DNA of 6,499 bases from Candidatus Zhuqueibacterota bacterium (GCA_022706175.1 JAKJDB010000161.1:1-6499); one strand, 5' to 3'. Counted from the stretch's first letter, positions 1 to 6,467 are shown. The notes: generated by a model from the letters alone, not told the origin. Translations and numbers: made by a program.

Positions 1-1410
1 CTCGATCTCGTCGCCCTTTTTCACCACTTCACCGGGGTGACGGATTTTTTTGGTCCAGGACAGGTCAGAGATGTGGATCAGGCCGTCGATGCCTTCCTCC
101 AGCTCGACAAAGGCGCCGAAATTGGTCAGATTGCGCACCTTGCCGGTGTGACGAGAGCCGACCGGATAACGCTCGGCCAGGGTTTCCCAAGGATCCGGTT
201 CCAGCTGTTTTAAGCCCAGGCTGATCTTGCGCTCTTCCTTGTTGATGTTGAGCACTTTGGCGTCGAGCATCTCACCCACGGCGAGAATTTTAGACGGATG
301 CTTGATGTGCTGAGTCCAGGACATTTCGGAGATATGAATCAAGCCTTCCACGCCGCGCTCCAGTTCCACAAAAGCGCCGTAATCGGAAATGCTGACCACC
401 TTGCCGCGGATCACGGAACCGACCGGATACTTGGCGCCCACATCCTCCCACGGATGCGGCTGCAGCTGCTTCAGGCCCAGCGAGATGCGGTCTTTATCCT
501 CGTTGTAATCCAGCACGATCACCTTGATCTTGGCATCGAGACCCACCACCTCGGATGGATGCGCCACGCGGCCCCAGGACAGGTCGTTGATGTGCAGCAG
601 GCCATCCACGCCGCCCAGGTCGATGAAGACGCCGAAATCAGTGATGTTTTTGACCGTGCCTTCCAGCACTTGTCCTTTTTGCAGGTCGGCGAGAATCTTT
701 TCTCGCTGGCCCTTCATCGCTTCCTCCACCAGGGCGCGGTGGGAGACCACGATGTTTTTACGCAGGTTGTTGATCTTGACGATCTTGAAATCCATCATCT
801 GACCGATCAACGCGTCGAAATCCCTGATCGGCCGTACGTCTATTTGCGAACCGGGCAAAAACGCATCCACCCCGCTCAGGTCCACCACAATACCACCCTT
901 GATCCGTCGCACACATTTGCCTCTGACGATCTCGCCGCGGTCGTAGGATTGATTGACCAGGTCCCAGATGCGCATGAAATCGGCCTTTTTCTTGGAGAGC
1001 ACCAGCATGCCGTCCGGGTCTTCGATGTCGTCGATGAACACCTGAAGGTCCTGCCCCACTTGAATAGTGGAGGGATCGTCGAATTCATCGATGGGGATCA
1101 CGCCTTCGGATTTAAAGCCGATGTCCACCGCCACCTCTTTTTCATTGATGGCCAACACCTTGCCGGTGACCACTTCGCCGGACACAAAGTCGGACAGCGT
1201 CTCCTCGTAGAGGTTGGCCAGCTGAGCGAACTCTTCGCTGCTGTATCCTTCTTCGTCGTCCAGCGTGTTAAAGGCCTTTTTGTCCGCTGATTTTTTCTGA
1301 GCATCCGTCGCAGTCGGAACTGCGGGCGTGAGCACATCACCTCCTGTCCCTTGCGTGTTGACGGCGCCAACCTCTTCGGCCGGCACGTTTTCCTTGGTTT
1401 CTTCGTTCAT
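1..1410 (-). CDS. rpsA: 30S ribosomal protein S1 (partial, 3' end outside window)
   Basis: S1 binds mRNA and the 30S subunit and helps load structured or weakly initiated messages onto the ribosome. The frame is open for 470 codons from ATG at 1408-1410 to the window edge, so the C-terminus is missing. Visible S1 (OB-fold) domains are about residues 75-141, 159-225, 246-316, 332-402 and 419 onward (cut). Domains 3-5 are near copies of each other, each with a G-F/Y-G-A/V-F-V/I core, then a G-L-(I/L)-H-I segment and an S-W motif; the repetition is visible in the DNA. Residues around 60-74 (EEFAQL...EETL) align with the extreme N-terminus of E. coli S1, so residues 1-57 are an extra Asp/Glu/Thr-rich extension. 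A strong Shine-Dalgarno supports this start. The gene lies 35 bases after ispH. A six-domain protein is expected from the family, but only about 4.7 domains can be seen. Confidence 0.97.
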   Translation of the reverse strand, partial: MNEETKENVPAEEVGAVNTQGTGGDVLTPAVPTATDAQKKSADKKAFNTLDDEEGYSSEEFAQLANLYEETLSDFVSGEVVTGKVLAINEKEVAVDIGFKSEGVIPIDEFDDPSTIQVGQDLQVFIDDIEDPDGMLVLSKKKADFMRIWDLVNQSYDRGEIVRGKCVRRIKGGIVVDLSGVDAFLPGSQIDVRPIRDFDALIGQMMDFKIVKINNLRKNIVVSHRALVEEAMKGQREKILADLQKGQVLEGTVKNITDFGVFIDLGGVDGLLHINDLSWGRVAHPSEVVGLDAKIKVIVLDYNEDKDRISLGLKQLQPHPWEDVGAKYPVGSVIRGKVVSISDYGAFVELERGVEGLIHISEMSWTQHIKHPSKILAVGEMLDAKVLNINKEERKISLGLKQLEPDPWETLAERYPVGSRHTGKVRNLTNFGAFVELEEGIDGLIHISDLSWTKKIRHPGEVVKKGDEIE

Positions 1411-1420
1411 GGGTTAGTTA

Positions 1421-1428
1421 ACCTCCTT
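1421..1428 (-). promoter_or_regulatory. Strong Shine-Dalgarno for rpsA
   Basis: The minus strand reads AAGGAGGT, 10 bases before the rpsA ATG. It is the best match to the anti-Shine-Dalgarno in the window and fixes the S1 start at 1410. It suggests independent, efficient initiation at rpsA within the polycistronic message. Confidence 0.85.
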
Positions 1429-1441
1429 GTTATTGTGAATT

Positions 1442-1455
1442 GGCCCTACTGGGCC
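1442..1455 (-). other. Small stem-loop at the ispH stop / rpsA leader
   Basis: The minus strand reads GGCCC-AGTA-GGGCC, a perfect 5-bp GC stem with a 4-base loop that contains the ispH TAG stop. No T-run follows, so it is not a standard intrinsic terminator. It ends 13 bases before the rpsA Shine-Dalgarno. It could be a processing or regulatory hairpin, or chance in GC-rich DNA. Confidence 0.35.
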
Positions 1456-2306
1456 GAAAGTTCGAGCAAATAGTCGCGGACCTTTTCCAGCTGCCACTGC
1501 GGCGTAGAAGCACCGCCGGAGATCCCCACGCGGTCCGTAGGCCGCAGCCAGGTGCGATCCAGATCATCCACCCCTTCGATCTTGAACGATCGTTCATTCA
1601 CCGCCCGGCAGGTCTCGTACAGCACCTGCGAGTTGGAGCTGTGGCGGCCGCCGATCAGCAGCAGCACATCCACCGAGGCGGCGAAATCGACCAACCGTTG
1701 CAGCCGCTGGGTGATGTGGCGGCAGCTGGTGTCATGCACCGTAGCCTGACGAACCCGGTCCTGTATGTTCTTCGCCAGGGTTAAAAAAAGGTTATGATCA
1801 AAGGTGGTCTGAGAAAAAATCGCCACCCGATCGCTGAAAACCACGTCCTTGAGATCCGCCTCCTTCTCGATGAGAAGGGGCTTGCGGCTGTAGCCGGCCA
1901 ATCCGATCACCTCGGCATGTTTTTTTTTGCCGATGATCACGATCTGCTCGCCCAGTTCGTCTTTTTCAGCAATCAGGGTCTGCACCCGCCGGACCGTGGG
2001 ACAGGTGGCATCTTCCACCTGCGCGCCGACCTGCCGCAGCGCCTCATAGCCCGCAGCCGCCAGACCATGCGTGCGCACCAGCACCCGCCGGTCCCTGAGA
2101 TCCACAAGACGCTCAGCGACGAACGGCTCCTCCTGCGCTCGGGTGATCAAGCCCTTTTGCTGCAAACGCTGCAGCTCCGCAGGGTTGTGGATCAAAGCGC
2201 CCAGGGAGATCAAATCCCCGGATTGGGCCAGCCTATTTTCCGCTTTTTGCACCGCCCGCAAAACGCCGGGACAAAAACCGGCGTGGGCATCTATGACAAT
2301 CTTCAT
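1446..2306 (-). CDS. ispH: 4-hydroxy-3-methylbut-2-enyl diphosphate reductase
   Basis: This cytosolic iron-sulfur enzyme catalyses the last step of the MEP (non-mevalonate) isoprenoid pathway, reducing HMBPP to IPP and DMAPP. The protein has 286 residues, close to the family's usual length when there is no C-terminal extension. The three cluster cysteines are present: C12 in a GFCPGV motif, C102 in DATCP and C195 in DTSC. Active-site residues can be matched by context: H40 (ALIHNP), H80 (RTHG), H130 and E132 (KKHAEVIG), T167/T168 (SQTT), the S-S-N-S stretch at 223-226, and SGGAST near 263-268. Its ATG overlaps the cmk stop by 4 bases (ATGA), which implies translational coupling. The organism therefore probably makes isoprenoids by the MEP route. 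In some clostridia IspH is fused to S1; here the two are adjacent but separate. Confidence 0.97.
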   Translation of the reverse strand: MKIVIDAHAGFCPGVLRAVQKAENRLAQSGDLISLGALIHNPAELQRLQQKGLITRAQEEPFVAERLVDLRDRRVLVRTHGLAAAGYEALRQVGAQVEDATCPTVRRVQTLIAEKDELGEQIVIIGKKKHAEVIGLAGYSRKPLLIEKEADLKDVVFSDRVAIFSQTTFDHNLFLTLAKNIQDRVRQATVHDTSCRHITQRLQRLVDFAASVDVLLLIGGRHSSNSQVLYETCRAVNERSFKIEGVDDLDRTWLRPTDRVGISGGASTPQWQLEKVRDYLLELSAQ

Positions 2307-2992
2307 GCATTCCGCTTTTTTAATACTTCCCGGATCACCAGATCCACCTGTTCGTCGATGCTGAGCCGGGAGGTATCGATGTCAATGGCCTCCTGCGGCC
2401 GGAGCAGAGGACTGTGGGTACGCCGACTGTCGCTGTCATCCCGCTGTTGCAGAGCGTTCATAAGTTCCTCGAGCGGCACGGCAACGCCCTTGGCCGCCAA
2501 TTCGGCCTGTCGGCGTTTAGCCCGTTCCTGCAGCGAAGCGACCATAAAAAATTTCACATCCGCGTCCGGAAAGACCACGGTTCCCATATCCCGGCCTTCA
2601 GCCACCACGCCGCCCTGTTCGCCGAACCGCCTTTGCGTCCCCAGCAGAGCACGACGCACCCCGGGGTTGGCCGCCACCGGTGCGATGGCTTGTGTTACTT
2701 CCGGCATACGGATCTCATGGCTGACGTCCCGGCCATTCACCAGAATCCGCAGGCCGCTTTCCACGGCCTGGATGTCGAGATCCAGCTGTTCCGCCAGACG
2801 CGCCACGCGCTCGCTGTCCTGCAAATCGAGGTTCTGCTGCAGCGCCGCCCAGGTCACGGCACGATACAGCGCGCCGGAATCCAGATAGCTGTAGCCCAAT
2901 CGTTCCGCCACACGGCGCGCCGTGGTGCTCTTGCCGGAACCCGCCGGCCCGTCGATGGTGATGATGAACGATTTGCCAAGACAAGCGGCCAT
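2303..2992 (-). CDS. cmk: Cytidylate kinase (CMP/dCMP kinase)
   Basis: This cytosolic kinase transfers a phosphate from ATP to CMP or dCMP, feeding RNA, DNA and phospholipid precursor synthesis. From ATG at 2990-2992 it encodes 229 residues, typical for the bacterial enzyme. The P-loop GPAGSGKST is at residues 15-23, YLDSGALYR at 36-44, the nucleotide-binding EGRDMGTVVFPDA at about 132-144, and the lid-type segment RDDSDSRRTHSPL at 184-196. I chose this ATG because the conserved fold begins only a few residues later and an AGAGGA lies 11 bases upstream. A longer in-frame start at 3103 would add 37 unconserved residues and run back into rluB. It is followed by ispH with a 4-base overlap. Placement next to rpsA, as in many bacteria including E. 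coli, supports the identification. Confidence 0.96.
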   Translation of the reverse strand: MAACLGKSFIITIDGPAGSGKSTTARRVAERLGYSYLDSGALYRAVTWAALQQNLDLQDSERVARLAEQLDLDIQAVESGLRILVNGRDVSHEIRMPEVTQAIAPVAANPGVRRALLGTQRRFGEQGGVVAEGRDMGTVVFPDADVKFFMVASLQERAKRRQAELAAKGVAVPLEELMNALQQRDDSDSRRTHSPLLRPQEAIDIDTSRLSIDEQVDLVIREVLKKRNA

Positions 2993-3003
2993 GCGCGCTG
3001 TAT

Positions 3004-3009
3004 TCCTCT
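3004..3009 (-). promoter_or_regulatory. Probable Shine-Dalgarno deciding the cmk start
   Basis: AGAGGA on the minus strand lies 11 bases before the ATG at 2992, in the 47-base gap after rluB. The spacing is slightly long, but no better site precedes the alternative upstream start, so it favours the 229-residue form of cytidylate kinase. Confidence 0.5.
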
Positions 3010-3039
3010 GACTGCGATAAAGAGTGATCCGCCGTCGTC

Positions 3040-3753
3040 TCAGTCCGACAAGCCAACGGCTTTTTTCAATGCATGCACCTCGTCGCTGGTCAGGTGCCGC
3101 CATTCGCCGGCGCGCAAACGCTCCAGAACCAGAGGGCCGAACTGCACGCGGCGCAGATTTTTCACTTCATAGCCCAAGGCGGCCAGCATCAAACGCACCT
3201 GATGCTTTTTGCCCTCCTGCAGGCACACCGCGACCCGGTCCGGCGTTCTCCCATAAAACCAGGCCTCGCAGGGTTGAGTAACATAGTCCTCCACCCGCAC
3301 CCCACGGGTGAGCCGTTCAAAATCGCGCGGGTTGAAATTGGATTTCAAGGTCGCGTAATAGGTCTTACTTATTTTAAAACGGGGATGCAAAAGGCGAAAA
3401 GTCAGATCCCCGTCGTTGGTCAACAGCAGCAATCCTTCGCTCTGGTAATCCAGCCGACCCACCGGAACCAGACGGCCGTCGATTTTCACCAGTTCCATCA
3501 CGGTTTTCCGGCCGTGTTCATCCTTGGCCGTGGTGACATAGCCCTTGGGCTTATTTAAAAGAACATAAATCTTTTTGCCTTCGCACTGAACCGGATGATC
3601 GTCCACGGTCACGCGATCCTGATTTTCATCGACCTGGCAGCCGAGCGTCTGCACCACCATGCCGTTCACCTTCACCCGGCCTTCGAGAACCAGTTTTTCT
3701 GCGCTGCGTCGCGAGGCGATGCCGCAGTGAGCAAGATAGCGGTTAATCCTCAT
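3040..3753 (-). CDS. rluB: 23S rRNA pseudouridine synthase, RluB/RsuA family
   Basis: RsuA/RluB-family enzymes isomerise one uridine in rRNA to pseudouridine. The 237-residue protein starts with an S4 RNA-binding domain (about residues 1-60, R-I-N-R-Y-L-A-H-C-G-I-A-S-R-R). The catalytic domain has the family motif GRLDYQSEGLLLLTNDG at 99-115, with D102 as the predicted catalytic aspartate. The later KKHQVRLM segment at 182-189 matches the usual R-x-x-Q-V-R-R-M motif. Its ATG lies inside the end of scpB (11-base overlap), and there is no clear Shine-Dalgarno, so translation is probably coupled. Placement directly after scpA-scpB is typical of RluB in many bacteria. The exact target uridine (U2605 in E. 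coli RluB) is inferred; family members can also act on U2604 or on 16S rRNA. Confidence 0.93.
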   Translation of the reverse strand: MRINRYLAHCGIASRRSAEKLVLEGRVKVNGMVVQTLGCQVDENQDRVTVDDHPVQCEGKKIYVLLNKPKGYVTTAKDEHGRKTVMELVKIDGRLVPVGRLDYQSEGLLLLTNDGDLTFRLLHPRFKISKTYYATLKSNFNPRDFERLTRGVRVEDYVTQPCEAWFYGRTPDRVAVCLQEGKKHQVRLMLAALGYEVKNLRRVQFGPLVLERLRAGEWRHLTSDEVHALKKAVGLSD

Positions 3754-4726
3754 CGTGTTGGGATTCTTTATCGTTCATCGGCTCATCGGAGAAAGACGAT
3801 GCGCCGGCGACTTGATCCGCTTGATAGGCCTCCGGTTCCTCCACTGCTGACGGTTCCTCATCGGTGACGGCCATCGGGTCAGGATCCTGCGTTGCTTGCT
3901 CTTCGGCGAGAAAGGACTCATCCGTGGCGTCCGCCTGCTGCGCCTCTTCCTCGTTGAACGACGGGCCGCCGGCCAGCACTTCATCCAAAGTCGCCTCTGC
4001 CAGCGGGACGGCCTCCGCGTCCGTTTCCGGCGCTGCGTCCGATTCGGGAAGCGTGATCTCTTCCGCCGGTGTTTCGCTGTGCAGAAACTCGGCGTCCGAC
4101 GACTCGGACGGCTCCAACAGCCCGGGCTCGTCGATCTCCTGCTCCCGTTCCTGCTCCACCGCCGCCTGCTCCAATTCGCCCATGATGCGCGCCGCTTCAC
4201 CGGCGGCCAGCAGCTCTTCGATCTCTTTGGGTTTGGGCAGATCGGCGAGGTCATTGATGCTGAAATACTGCAGAAACTCGGGCGTGGTGTTGAACAACAG
4301 GGCGCGGCCCTGGCCTTCGCCACGGCCGCTGATGGTGATCAGCTTGCGTTCCAGCAGTCCTTTGATAACGCCATCGGAATTGACGCCGCGGATCGCCGAC
4401 ACCTCTACGCGGGAGATGGGCTGTTTGAATGCGATGATCGCCAGGGTCTCCAGCGCCGCCCGCGTGAGCCGGTTGCGCTGTTTGCCCTGATACATTTTCT
4501 TGATCCAGCGGCTGTACTCGGGCCGCGAGGCGAACTGATAGCCGCCGCCCACTTTTTTCAGCGTAAACGCCCGGCCGGTCATCTCCTCCTGAATCCGGCC
4601 CAGCGCCTCTTCGATGTCCGCCTTGTCAAAATTTTCCAGAACCGAGACCATCTGATGGATGGTCAACGGCGTATCGGAGGCGAAAACCATGGCCTCCAAC
4701 ACTGATTGCAGTTGCTCTTTATTCAT
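3743..4726 (-). CDS. scpB: Segregation and condensation protein B with long acidic C-terminal tail
   Basis: ScpB dimerises through winged-helix domains and binds the kleisin ScpA in the bacterial SMC-ScpAB condensin complex, which compacts and segregates the chromosome. Residues 1 to about 172 are the conserved core: the N-terminal winged helix (LEAMVFASDTPLT at 10-22) and the second one, with the hallmark LETLAIIAFKQPISR..I..IRGV at 92-115 and the GRGEGQGRALLFNTTPEFL segment at 134-152. Residues after about 173 form a tail of roughly 155 residues rich in Glu, Asp, Ala, Pro and Ser. In 191-327 I count about 45 acidic and only 2 Lys/Arg residues. Ordinary ScpB proteins are about 180-200 residues, so the tail is extra. 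The gene overlaps scpA by 8 bases and rluB by 11. The tail's role is unknown. Confidence 0.95.
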   Translation of the reverse strand: MNKEQLQSVLEAMVFASDTPLTIHQMVSVLENFDKADIEEALGRIQEEMTGRAFTLKKVGGGYQFASRPEYSRWIKKMYQGKQRNRLTRAALETLAIIAFKQPISRVEVSAIRGVNSDGVIKGLLERKLITISGRGEGQGRALLFNTTPEFLQYFSINDLADLPKPKEIEELLAAGEAARIMGELEQAAVEQEREQEIDEPGLLEPSESSDAEFLHSETPAEEITLPESDAAPETDAEAVPLAEATLDEVLAGGPSFNEEEAQQADATDESFLAEEQATQDPDPMAVTDEEPSAVEEPEAYQADQVAGASSFSDEPMNDKESQHDED

Positions 4727-5438
4727 CCGCTTTTGTCAAATAGATTTCAGCAAACGGTTCATCCTGCCGCGCCACCACGGTTCGGCTGCGAATCAGCTCT
4801 AAAATCGCGATAAAGGTGACGATCCAGACGATCTTGTCTTCGCCGGGCAGAAACAATTCATGAAATTTCACTTCCACGCGTTCAAAAACGATCCGCTCGA
4901 CATATTCGATCCGCTCCTCCAGGGTGACGGAGATCAGCTGCACCTCATGGACCGTAACCTTGGGCGCGCGATCGGAGAGAGAACGGAACGCGGCCACGAG
5001 ATCGAACAGCGTTACCTCAGAGCTGGCGAGAAACTCGTCGTCCCAGCCTTCCTCAAACTTGAAACTGCCGCGCGGATAGATTTTGGCGGCGATGTCCTCC
5101 TTGACGCTGAGATCCTCCGCCACCTCCTTGAATCGTTTGTATTCGAGCAGGCGATGGACCAGTTCCTGACGCGGATCGCCGAATTCCTCCACCTCCTCGC
5201 CTTCGGTCATGCGCGGCAGCAGCAACTGCGCTTTGATGCGCATCAGCGTGGCGGCCATCAGAATGAAATCACTGGCCGCTTCCAAATCCAGCAGCTGGAT
5301 GATCTCCACGTAGGCGAGGAACTGCTCGGTGATCCTGGCGATCGGGATGTCGTAGATATCGATCTCTTCCTTCTTGATCAGAAACAACAACAGATCAAGA
5401 GGTCCCTCGAAGGATTCTAATTTGATTTTGTAGGGCAT
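4719..5438 (-). CDS. scpA: Segregation and condensation protein A (kleisin)
   Basis: ScpA is the kleisin subunit that bridges the SMC ATPase heads and recruits ScpB. The 239-residue protein has the family signature FEGPLDLLL at residues 10-18, followed by a helical N-terminal domain (L-I-K-K-E-E-I-D-I-Y-D-I-P at 20-32, then ITEQFLAY). There is a helical stretch with LVHRLLEYKRFKEVAEDL at about 93-110, and a C-terminal winged-helix segment, VTFIAILELIRSR, at 207-219 that would contact the SMC head. The length is normal. The ATG at 5438 is the only usable start: the reading frame upstream has no ATG, GTG or TTG before the in-frame TAA at 5511. No Shine-Dalgarno precedes it; a perfect inverted repeat ends 12 bases upstream instead. 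It overlaps scpB by 8 bases. Confidence 0.96.
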   Translation of the reverse strand: MPYKIKLESFEGPLDLLLFLIKKEEIDIYDIPIARITEQFLAYVEIIQLLDLEAASDFILMAATLMRIKAQLLLPRMTEGEEVEEFGDPRQELVHRLLEYKRFKEVAEDLSVKEDIAAKIYPRGSFKFEEGWDDEFLASSEVTLFDLVAAFRSLSDRAPKVTVHEVQLISVTLEERIEYVERIVFERVEVKFHELFLPGEDKIVWIVTFIAILELIRSRTVVARQDEPFAEIYLTKADE

Positions 5439-5450
5439 ACTATAACACAG

Positions 5451-5477
5451 GGAGGGCCGTTTGCAGCACGGCCCTCC
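5451..5477 (-). terminator. Perfect 10-bp inverted repeat between the HNH gene and scpA; weak terminator or leader hairpin
   Basis: The arms GGAGGGCCGT and ACGGCCCTCC flank a 7-base loop (GCTGCAA on the minus strand). The stem is GC-rich and perfect. It begins 33 bases after the HNH stop and ends 12 bases before the scpA ATG. The following minus-strand bases, CTGTGTTATAGT, contain Ts but no true T-run, so it is at best an imperfect rho-independent terminator. The 5' arm contains GGAGGG, a Shine-Dalgarno-like core that would be buried in the stem. It could partly end HNH transcription or structure the scpA leader. Confidence 0.55.
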
Positions 5478-5510
5478 ATGAATTCCACGAATGATTGCGG
5501 CGCATGAATT

Positions 5511-6014
5511 TTAATTCATAAACAGATACGGCTTCCACCCCTCCTCCTGAATGCCGATGAAATGCTGAATGAAGAAGAGATGACTGGGCCGGCGTGGTTG
5601 CTTGGCCATGCGCAGATTGGCCTGCTCCGGCGTTCGATTGCCCTTGCGGCTGTTGCACTCCACGCACGCACAGACCAGATTTTCCCAGGTATCGCTCCCG
5701 CCCCGTGTCTTGGGCACTACATGGTCGATGGTGAACGGTCCCTTGGTCGAATTGCAGTACTGACAGCGATATCCGTCCCGGCGCAGAATGTTGCGACGCG
5801 TCAACTCGACCCGCTTGTGCGGTATATGAATGAAACGGCGCAGGCGTACGATGCTGGGCACCGGATAACGCAGGTGCTGGGAATGAACCCATCGATCCCG
5901 CCGTTCCACAACCTCCACCTTTTCAGCGAACTCGAGAACGATCGCCTTCCGGGCGGTCACCACGGTCAAGGGCTCATAATTCTGATTGAGCAATAGGACC
6001 TTGGCATTGAGCAT
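5511..6014 (-). CDS. Stand-alone HNH endonuclease family protein
   Basis: This is a 167-residue predicted metal-dependent nuclease of the widespread small HNH family whose members begin with an (L)-L-N-x-x-Y-E-P-L motif (residues 8-16 here, NQNYEPL). The N-terminal half (1-70) is the family's conserved DNA-contact or structural region. The nuclease fold is C-terminal: zinc knuckle C84-x2-C87, the D97-H98 metal-binding pair in TIDHVVPKTRGG, N112 in WENLV, and the second knuckle C117-x2-C120 followed by N121 and K124 in CNSRKGNRTPEQA. All the key residues are present, so the enzyme is probably active. The family is chromosomal and conserved; its cellular role is not established. No methyltransferase or transposon lies next to it. 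There is no clear Shine-Dalgarno; a promoter is predicted about 40 bases upstream. The stop codon lies inside a 7-bp inverted repeat with a 2-base centre (5504-5519). Confidence 0.9.
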   Translation of the reverse strand: MLNAKVLLLNQNYEPLTVVTARKAIVLEFAEKVEVVERRDRWVHSQHLRYPVPSIVRLRRFIHIPHKRVELTRRNILRRDGYRCQYCNSTKGPFTIDHVVPKTRGGSDTWENLVCACVECNSRKGNRTPEQANLRMAKQPRRPSHLFFIQHFIGIQEEGWKPYLFMN

Positions 6015-6049
6015 AGGAAAACCGTTTGCTTAAAGATGGTTTATCGAGT

Positions 6050-6078
6050 AATATAGAAGGAATTTGCCAAAGAAGCAA
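6050..6078 (-). promoter_or_regulatory. Predicted sigma-70-type promoter for the HNH gene
   Basis: The minus strand carries TTGCTT (6073-6078) and TATATT (6050-6055), separated by 17 bases. These are near-consensus -35 and -10 boxes at optimal spacing, in the AT-rich part of the 190-base gap upstream of the HNH start. Transcription would start near 6043, giving a leader of about 30 bases. It may also drive the downstream scpA-rpsA genes if the hairpin at 5451-5477 is read through. The rest of the gap (6079-6206) shows no gene that I can support. The call rests on motif matching only. Confidence 0.4.
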
Positions 6079-6206
6079 GGCTTTTCTCCGCCGCAGCATA
6101 GGAGCCCCACAATGATCCACACTGCTTTAAACTAATTAAAACAGGTTGTTAGAACGAAGAAAGGAATGCGACTGAGGACGTTCGGCAGGCAACGATCCCC
6201 CGGGGC

Positions 6207-6461
6207 TTAAAGGGGCAGTTTTTTGGCCTCATCGATCAGCATGATCGGAATATCCTCCTCCACCCGGTATTCCAATCCGACCGGGGCAGAGGTGGTTTTG
6301 CCGCATTCGGCGTCCGTACAGACGCCCTTTTCATCCACCGGCATGCCGCACTGCGGGCAATGTTTGGCCCTGCAGGTGAGCGTGTCTTTTTCCGGGTTGT
6401 AGCTCAGATCGCCTTTGCAGGAGGGACAGGCTAAAATCTCCAAAAGCTCTTTGCTGACCAT
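6207..6461 (-). CDS. Trm112-family small zinc protein with an inserted Cys-rich segment
   Basis: This 84-residue protein resembles the bacterial Trm112/UPF0434 (YcaR-like) family. Its N-terminus has the typical LLEILACPSCKGDL block (residues 6-19 from the ATG), and its C-terminus has the typical EEDIPIMLIDEA block. The family forms a zinc-ribbon fold; eukaryotic and archaeal Trm112 activates methyltransferases, while most bacterial members have no proven role. Usual bacterial members have about 60 residues. Here about 25 extra residues (roughly 34-60) sit between the third cysteine (C30) and the C-terminal strand, with H34, C35-x2-C38, C48 and C53, which looks like a second zinc knuckle. I chose ATG at 6461 rather than the TTG directly before it, because GGGAG lies 7 bases upstream of the ATG. 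It appears to be a separate unit from the HNH gene. Confidence 0.82.
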   Translation of the reverse strand: MVSKELLEILACPSCKGDLSYNPEKDTLTCRAKHCPQCGMPVDEKGVCTDAECGKTTSAPVGLEYRVEEDIPIMLIDEAKKLPL

Positions 6462-6467
6462 CAAGTG

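Noticed and set aside
298..1290. A long plus-strand open frame of 330 codons opposite rpsA
   Set aside because: It is antisense to an unmistakable S1 coding region, its protein resembles no family that I know, and long antisense frames are common in GC-rich genes.
1411..1446. An IspH-S1 fusion as found in some clostridia
   Set aside because: ispH ends with a clear TAG, and rpsA has its own strong Shine-Dalgarno and ATG 35 bases later, so these are two proteins.
1794..2888. A 364-codon plus-strand open frame opposite ispH and cmk
   Set aside because: It spans two well-supported minus-strand genes and their junction, with low-complexity Ser/Arg-rich translation typical of an antisense shadow.
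2993..3103. Upstream in-frame start extending cytidylate kinase by 37 residues
   Set aside because: The added part overlaps rluB, is Arg-rich and unlike the family, while the ATG at 2992 starts just before the conserved P-loop strand and has a Shine-Dalgarno-like site.
5511..6014. HNH gene as a homing endonuclease or mobile element
   Set aside because: There is no interrupted gene, intron, intein or terminal repeats around it, and its N-terminus matches a conserved stand-alone chromosomal family.
6015..6206. A small gene or RNA in the gap between HNH and the Trm112-like gene
   Set aside because: Only very short frames are present, none with family resemblance, and I see no tRNA-like or other recognisable RNA fold.
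6197..6224. Plus-strand CCCC/GGGG pairing followed by six Ts, resembling a terminator
   Set aside because: The stem is only 4 bp, the T-run lies inside the Trm112-like coding region, and no plus-strand gene lies upstream to be terminated.
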